Assembly (NCBI GenBank): GCA_022702705.1 | Contig: CM040421.1 | Span: 63,858,197 to 63,922,196, forward strand | Source of the DNA: Papilionanthe hookeriana x Papilionanthe teres | Taxonomy: Eukaryota > Streptophyta > Magnoliopsida > Asparagales > Orchidaceae | Direction: 5' to 3' | Length of the DNA stretch: 64,000 nucleotides | Shown: positions 57,880-64,000 of the stretch, piece after piece | Layout: the number at the start of each line of letters is the position of its first letter | How positions within the stretch are numbered: the first letter of the stretch is position 1 | Notes under the pieces: generated by a model | Database searches by the model: none | What the model was told of the DNA's origin: nothing | The model's input: only the letters and a program-made list of their open reading frames with translations | Made by a program: the position numbers and the translations under genes

Positions 57880-59730
57880 AAATGAGAATTGAAACCTAAG
57901 TTCCAACCTCGGGATTGCAAGGAAAACTGGAATCGGGGTACCAGCCGCAGAATGAGAATCGGAGTTTAAGTGTTGATTGAAGAGGATAAGAATCAGAATT
58001 TAGGTACTGATCTCGAAAGTTTAAAGAGAACTGGAATCGGGTTCTAGTCTCGAAGGTTTAAAGAGAACTGGAATCTGGTTCCAGTCTCGGAGGTCTAAAG
58101 AGAAATGGAAACTGGTTCCAATCTCAAAGGTCTAAAGAAAAATGGAAACTGGTTCCAATCTCGAAGGTTTAATGAGAAATGGAAACTGGTTCCAATCTCG
58201 AAGGTTTAATGAGAATTGGAAACTGGTTTCCAATCTCGGAAGTTTAATGAGAATTGGAAACTGGTTCCAATCTCGAAGGTTTAAAGAGAAATGGAAACTG
58301 GTTCCAATCTCAAAGGTCTAAAGAGAAATGGAAACTGGTTCCAATCTCGAAGGTTTAATGAGAATTGGAAACTGGTTCCAATCTCGAACTGGTTCCAATC
58401 TCGAAGGTTTAATGAGAATTGGAAACTGGTTTCCAATCTCGGAAGTTTAATGAGAATTGGAAACTGGTTCCAATCTCGAAGGTTTAAAGAGAATTGGAAA
58501 CTGGTTCCAATCTCAAAGGTTTAATGAGAATTGGAAATGGATTCCAATCTCGGAAGTTTAATGAGAATTGGAACGTGGTTCCAATCTCGAAAGTTTAATG
58601 AGAATTGGAAATGGATTCCAATCTCAGAAGTTTAATGAGAATTGGAAATGGATTCCAATCTCGGAAGTTTAATGAGAATTGGAATCTCGGAAGTTTAAAG
58701 AGAATTGGAAATGGATTCCAATCTCGGAAGTTTAATGAGAATTGGAAATGGATTCCAATATCGAAAGTTTAATGAGAATTGGAAATGGATTCCAATCTCG
58801 AAAGTTTAATGAGAATTGGAAATGGATTCCAATCTCGAAAGTTTAATGAGAATTGGAAATGGATTCCAATCTCGAAAGTTTAAAGAGAATTGGAAATGGA
58901 TTCCAATCTCGGAAGTTTAATGAGAATTGGAAATGGATTCCAATCTCAGAAGGTTTAAAGAGAAATGGAAACTGGCTCCAATCTCAAAGGTTTAAAGAGA
59001 ATTGGAAACTGGTTCCAATCTCAAAGGTTTAAAGAGAATTGGAAACTGGTTCCAATCTCAAAGGTTTAAAGAGAAATGGAAACTGGTTCCAATCTCAAAG
59101 GTTTAAAGAGAAATGGAAACGGTTCCAATCTCAAAGGTTTAAAGAGAATTGAAACTGGTTCCAATCTCAAAGGTTTAAAGAGAAATGGAAACTGGTTCCA
59201 ATCTCAAAGGTTTAAAGAGAAATGGAAACTGGTTCCAATCTCAAAGGTTTAAAGAGAATTGGAAACTGGTTCCAATCTCAAAGGTTTAAAGAGAATTGAA
59301 ACCGGTTCCAATCTCAAAGGTTTAAAGAGAAATGGAAACCGGTTCCAATCTCAAAGGTTTAAAGAGAATTGGAAACCGGTTCCAATCTCAAAGGTTTAAA
59401 GAGAAATGGAACCGGTTCCAATCTCAAAGGTTTAAAGAGAATTGAAACCGGTTCCAATCTCAAAGGTTTAAAGAGAAATGGAACCGGTTCCAATCTCGAA
59501 GGTTTAAAGAGAATTGAAACCGGTTCCAATCTCAAAGGTTTATAGAGAAATGGAACTGGTTCCAATCTCAAAGGTTTAAAGAGAAATGGAAACTGGTTCC
59601 AATCTCAAAGGTTTAAAGAGAATTGGAAACTGGTTCCAATCTCAAAGGTTTAAAGAGAAATGGAAACTGGTTCCAATCTCAAAGGTCTAAAGAGAAATGG
59701 AAATGGATTCCAATCTCAGAAGTTTAATTG
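57880..59730 (-). repeat. 37-bp satellite-like array in the Tat-like 3' UTR
   Basis: About 48 tandem units of 37 bases run on the plus strand as GGTTTAAAGAGAATTGGAAA then CTGGTTCCAATCTCAAA. Two unit types alternate in blocks: AACTGGTTCC (or AACCGGTTCC) and AATGGATTCC, the latter at 58,530-58,950. Each unit has an inverted repeat TTGGAA...TTCCAA. Older, diverged units occupy the first 140 bases. Tandem arrays in the 3' UTR of Tat-lineage elements are described in the literature as a source of new satellites. Confidence 0.92.
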
Positions 59731-60386
59731 TGTGAAGAGGGACCCAGTCTCATGCCATCAGAACCAAATCAAGCTCGTGGCTCCGTGTCAATAGACCTAG
59801 TCGGTCTCCATACAGGAAGAAAGGTAGGCCACAAAAGTCGAAATGATTTCGATGTGACGAAAAAGGTTTAGGGTTCTGAAATTGAAGTGTGGGTCTCTTG
59901 TGAGGAAGAGTTGTCCCGACAGAGAATTTCAAAGCTTCTTGAGATAAATTTCGACTTGGAGTTGATTTGAAATGTTTGAAAAGATGAATTTAGAGTGGGA
60001 TCCGATTTTAGATTCATTTTCATTCTGTTTGTCCTTCAACTTTCCAAAATTTTTTTTTTTTAGCTGTGTATTTAATGTTCGTGTGAATTTTATTTAGCGT
60101 TCACGTGGATTTTGAAGTTATTTTTATGTTTGGACTTTTAAGGAAAAATAATTCTCATTTATTATTTATATTTTTATTTCCCTCTTTTTTTTTATTTTAT
60201 TTTATTTTTATTTTATTATTATTATTATTATTTTATTCTTTTCTGTTCTTTGTTCGAAGTTCATTTAACTTTAATGGCGTTTCCCAGTCAATTTGCACAA
60301 AAGATGTGAAGGCCAAAAATGTGACATCATCACTTTCATTCCAATCATGCTGAAGATACATCATACAACTCGATCCGGAATACATC
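59731..60386 (-). other. 3' untranslated spacer with poly(T) runs
   Basis: No gene is supported. A 13-base T run at about 60,048-60,060 and T-rich DNA at 60,170-60,240 read as A-rich in the element's direction. The first could be a residual poly(A) tail if the upstream AlkB sequence had arrived as a retrocopy. Confidence 0.4.
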
Positions 60387-62092
60387 TCATACAATCCATG
60401 TAGACTCAAAACGGACTATGTATGATCTTTGTCGGTCCATCCAAAAAGGTATCCGTCGGAAATCCATGTACCGAATAGTGAGGTGCATGGTCAATAACAT
60501 CACCTTCCAAGCCATCCTCGGCAATGATGCCGTATGGATGTACGTTGGAGGTGTGATATTTTCCATGCAACTCACAGACTCGTAAGGTCGGAGGCTCTCT
60601 AACTCCGGTCCAGGCCGGAAGTGGTAAGGTGCTTTCCTGTCGTCCATCCTTCCGAAAGTAACCGAGATCCGCTTCACCGGCACTCCCGGTATGCAATGTT
60701 TAGCGACATCCGCTCCGTTGCCCTTCGACATCATGACGGAACCTACCGACAATGGTATCTTTCATCGGCCCTCGGAACTCACTCGGGCCTCGCTACCCGG
60801 AGGTCGCATCCGAACATGATATTACACTCGTTCGAAAAGAAACTGTGCGCAGAAGGTCCGACAAAGTCGTGGTGATCTATGTGCGGGGGTATGCAGTCAC
60901 CCTTCTTGTAAATATTAATGATGCAACCGTTGGGTATGCAATCTGTCGGCAATACCCTCCATGCTATCATTCTTTTTACCATCCTTTTAATGACTAATGG
61001 AATCGGATCCACCTAGCCATGACGGAGTATCCCCGGTGGGTTTCCCTTCCCGTCTTCTCGCGAAGTCGTAGCAAGCATCCACATTATATTGTAATTCTCC
61101 CCTTCCCCGGCATCCATCTCCGGGGTTCCGAGTAAGTGTTTTCTCTTAAGCGACCTCGCTCGGCCCATCTTTTTCAAATCCCGGATGCGATCCACGATTT
61201 GTTGTTGTTCGTATTCCGAGAACACGTCCGTATGTAACTCGAGGCCTTCTAAGTATATTGATCCTCCCGCCTCTAATTCTCTCGAAGTATTCAAAAGTTT
61301 TCTTCCGGACATTCCCGTATTCTTTCTAGCTCGTATTCCGGGATAATTTGCAAATGGCGAGGCTCGGTGACGTACTTGTGGGATATATGGCTCAATCCCT
61401 TCACGTTCTCCCTGCATACCTCGGCTCCTCGGGGATGATGTCCGTCGGGACATCCTCCGGGTTGCTTCCGCAACAAGGTCATGCATTATCGGTGACTTTA
61501 TCCGGTGGCGTAGTAGCCTTCTTTCTTCCGTTCTTCTTGAGATTTCCCCGATTTCTTCCGTTATCCTCGAGCCGGCCTCCTTCCTTCGAGTTCCTGGTGA
61601 ACCGGTATCCTCGAAGTATATGCACCGGCAGCAGCAACCGTCTCGTCGCGCCTGGTCCGTCGCTAATTTAGTTAACATCTTGCGGATACGGCGATTTTTA
61701 TTTCTTCGTTGAGTTGCTATGAGAGTAGCTCTTCGTATTTCCCGAACTTCGTGAGCGCGGCGCCGACAAGCCCGCCCTCCGTCGTAGCGACTACGGACTT
61801 GATTCTCTTGTCTTCTTCGGTGTTTGTTTTTCTTTTCTTATCGTTGGATTGGTGGCTTGGGCCACCCACTTTCATTACTATCCGACCGGGTAGTTCCTCT
61901 CGGTCAATCGGGACCCAGATCACTTTCCTCGTATTGCGAGCCCGCCGGTGCGAAGTCCGAGTCAATCTCTATTATCGCTCCATCTTTCACCCTCTTTTCG
62001 TCGAGTGCAAGCCTTACGCCATTTCTAAAGTTCAGACCAACCGCCCGCTCGACATTTCCTCGCGAAAAGATAAGGAAAATGATCGAGGGCAC
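60387..62092 (-). pseudogene. AlkB-like 2OG-Fe(II) dioxygenase (ALKBH9/10-like), broken
   Basis: The AlkB fold spans 61,252-60,600. It opens with LEGLELHTDVFSEYEQQ and GNPPGI, then RVLPTDCIPNGCIINIY, GDCIPPHIDHHDF, SNECNIMFG, SVGSVMMSKGNGADVAKHC and VPVKRISVTF. The metal-binding H-x-D (His at 60,881-60,883, Asp at 60,875-60,877), distal His (60,696-60,698) and 2-oxoglutarate Arg (60,669-60,671) are present; the second Arg of the usual R-x5-R is Gly. The closest family from memory is plant ALKBH9/10, which oxidatively demethylates N6-methyladenosine in RNA. Upstream coding-like text to 62,092 (WVPIDREELPGRIVMKVGG, GLVGAALTKFGKYEELL) may be its amino-terminal part. An in-frame TAG at 61,013, a frameshift near 60,770 and breaks near 61,720-61,910 disable it. 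It has no introns and lies between integrase and the 3' LTR on the element's coding strand. Confidence 0.8.
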
Positions 62093-62350
62093 GTACTAAG
62101 AACAAGAACATTAAGAAAATGTTTATTAAAGACAGCTTTTTTTATTTCTTTTTATATTTTTCAATTTAACAGAATGAAGTGGGATAAGATCGGGAAAGAG
62201 ATTTTAATTTGGAAGAGAGAACAAAGAAAACTTTATTATCATGATTTTATTTATTTTAGCACATTTTTTATTATTTTTGGGTTCGGACCCAGTCATAAGT
62301 AATTACTTCACCCGTGCTTCTAGGGATGAAAAATTCATTCTTTCGAAACA
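62093..62350 (-). other. Spacer between integrase and AlkB-like ORF
   Basis: About 260 mostly AT-rich bases lie between the pol stop and the first AlkB-region coding text. Nothing recognisable. Confidence 0.4.
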
Positions 62351-64000
62351 TCAGGTAGCGTAATACTTCTTCAAGTATCGTCCATTGATCGGAAGCATAT
62401 GTCGTTCTCCTTGGCAGTTCACTAGCTGGTAGGAGCCTCCTGAGTAGACTGCCTCAACTACAAACGGTCCCTCCCAAGTGGGTTCAAATTTCCTCCTATC
62501 TTGCGGTGTGCAAGAATAGGTCTTTTGAGAACGAGAACTAAGTCACCAACTTTGAAGGTTCTTGGGCGGACCGATCTGTCATGGGCTTGAACCATCTTAG
62601 CTTGGTATAGTTCTAAATCTCCGTCGCGCCGCAAGTCTTTTCCCTTCCGAGCTTTCCAATTCCTCTAATCGTAATTTGGCATTCTCTTCTCGTCGTGATT
62701 TTGTTTGCAAATCGCAATCCTAAGTGAAGGAAGCCGGATTTCTAAAGGTAACACTCGCCTCGGACCCATACACCGGAGCGTAAGGTGTAGCTTCGAGTAG
62801 GAGTTCGAAGGTTGTCCGGTAGGCCCATAAGGCTTCTAATAACTTCTCGTGCCAATTTCTCTTATTGTCGTCTAAAGTCTTCTTTAAAATTTGAACGAGA
62901 GTTTTATTAAAAGCCTCAGCTGAGCCGTTTGCCCTTGGGTAGTAAATTGTTGAATACCGCCGCCGATTCCGTGTCTCCCGACAAAATTATTGATTTGCGT
63001 GCTCCCGAATGCCGACCCATTATCCGAGATGATCTCGCGCGGCACTTCGAAACGGTAGACAACTTGGTTCTTGAAAAATTGTAGCACGTGATGTGCTTTC
63101 ACTTCTCTGAGTGGAACTGCCTCCGCCCACTTGGAAAAGTAATCTGTAGCCGCAAGAATGAAGCGATGTCCTTTCGAAGATGGCGGTTCTATCGGACCCA
63201 CTATATCCGTGCCCCAACATTCAAATGGCCACGACGCAATTGTTGGATGTAGCACATTTGGAGGTTGGTGTAGAACCACTCCGTGCACTCGCACCGGTGA
63301 CGCCTCTTGGCGATTTTCATGCGGTCGGTCATCATCGAGGGCCAGTAGTACTCTAGTCTTTTAATTTTCATTTTCATCTTTGGACCCGACCGGTGAGCGC
63401 CACGTAGTCCCGAATGCACCTCTTTAACGATTTCACGAGCCTCGGACCCGCTCGGCATCCGAGCCACATTTCGATCAAAAGACCTTCCGTATAATGTAAT
63501 GTTTATTAATGCGTAGGACGCAGTTCTTTTCGATCCGATGAGCTAACGACCCATCATCCGGTAGTTTTCCCGTTTGCGGGTAGTTCATTACATGGTCGTC
63601 GCCAATCTTCGTGTTTTCCGTTACCGCCGCAATCGATCCTTTTTCTTTTCTCGATTCGTGTATTGTGTCTATATCGAGCCGTGATAGGACCCGACGTCCG
63701 TGAACCGACACTTCCACCGATTCATCTCGCAAACAGGCAAATTCTTTTGCGAGACGGCTAACGCATCCGCTAAAGCGTTTTCTTCTGGGAATTTTGTAGA
63801 TCGTCACATTCGGAATCCGTTCCAACAATCGTATGGCATACTCGGAAGTATTGCTCGAGTCTTGGTTTTAAAATTCCGTATTGTCCGACGATCCGTCGAA
63901 TGATTAACCGCAAATCCCCGTAGATGTTGATGTCCGTTATACCCATTTGAATAGTTAATTTCGAGTCCCGTTATGAGGGCTTCGTATTCTCGCTTCATTA
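62351..64000 (-). pseudogene. Tat/Ogre-like Ty3/gypsy pol: RNase H end and integrase
   Basis: It enters at the window edge with an RNase H segment (EYEALITGLEI near 63,985; FACLRDESVEV). Integrase follows: the finger region VHSGLRGAHRSG...YYWPSMM, where one zinc Cys is replaced (KRRHRCE), and the core with Asp in CWGTDIVGPIEPP, FILAATDYFSKWAEAVPLRE and Asp in EIISDNGSAF. In another frame the core Glu lies in a NGSAEAFNKTL-like block and the carboxy-terminal module ends LPINGRYLKKYYAT with TGA at 62,351. The ATDYFSKWAEA pattern is typical of the Tat lineage. Several frameshifts and stops are present; RT, protease and gag lie outside the window. Confidence 0.85.

Noticed and set aside
58291..59571. 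Repetitive frames over the 37-bp array on both strands
   Set aside because: Their sequence is only the translation of the tandem unit; there is no start context and no conservation independent of the repeat.
57880..59730. CRISPR-like appearance of regular 37-bp repeats
   Set aside because: Units are contiguous with no unique spacers, and the context is a plant retrotransposon.
61709..62302. 197-codon plus-strand frame opposite the AlkB region
   Set aside because: No domain is recognisable, it runs antisense to coding-like minus-strand text, and it ends in AT-rich spacer.
1..64000. tRNA, rRNA or other structural RNA genes
   Set aside because: No cloverleaf with conserved A and B boxes or rRNA signature was seen by eye; a tRNAscan/Infernal run would be needed to exclude small ones.

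Overview
The window is repeat-dominated nuclear DNA of a flowering plant, probably a dicot with a large genome. It holds plant-type Ty3/gypsy elements of two lineages (Athila-like and Tat/Ogre-like), a Ty1/copia LTR, a plant LINE with DUF4283 and RNase H modules, and a retro-copied plant U2B'' spliceosomal gene. The DNA is AT-rich with many (TA)n tracts. I found no clearly intact host gene; most reading frames are decayed transposon genes.

Layout. (1) 1-12.7 kb: a rearranged Athila-like element. A plus-strand pol (3.2-6.2 kb) is followed by two env-position ORFs (6.6-7.8 kb open, 8.7-9.8 kb broken), a polypurine tract and an LTR (11.22-12.71 kb). In place of gag, protease and a 5' LTR it has an inverted copy of its own 3' half (1-3.2 kb). 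(2) 12.7-16.1 kb: a minus-strand gypsy gag remnant with a Tat-like LTR/leader. (3) 16.1-21.4 kb and 38.3-47.35 kb: tandem copies of a unit carrying a decayed gene for a small, probably tail-anchored plant protein. A U2B'' processed pseudogene, a copia solo LTR and an Athila LTR are inserted in or between the copies. (4) 21.4-38.3 kb: LTR and pol scraps, then a minus-strand LINE split by an 8.3-kb solo LTR flanked by a perfect 5-bp target duplication. That LTR is built largely of tandem arrays. (5) 47.35-57.54 kb: two LTRs of the same Tat-like family in opposite orientation. (6) 57.5-64 kb: the 3' half of a minus-strand Tat-like element (RNase H, integrase, an AlkB-like 2OG-Fe(II) dioxygenase ORF, a 37-bp satellite-like array, a polypurine tract, then the 3' LTR at 57,538).

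The most notable point is the AlkB domain, related to plant ALKBH9/10 RNA demethylases, sitting between integrase and 3' LTR of a Ty3/gypsy element. Next come the 8.3-kb LTR with W-box-rich and hairpin-forming arrays, and the palindrome-plus-TATA modules before each accessory ORF of the Athila-like element. Domain calls come from reading translated sequence by eye; no database search was run. Many element boundaries are good to a few tens of bases only, except where TG/CA ends and target duplications are stated.
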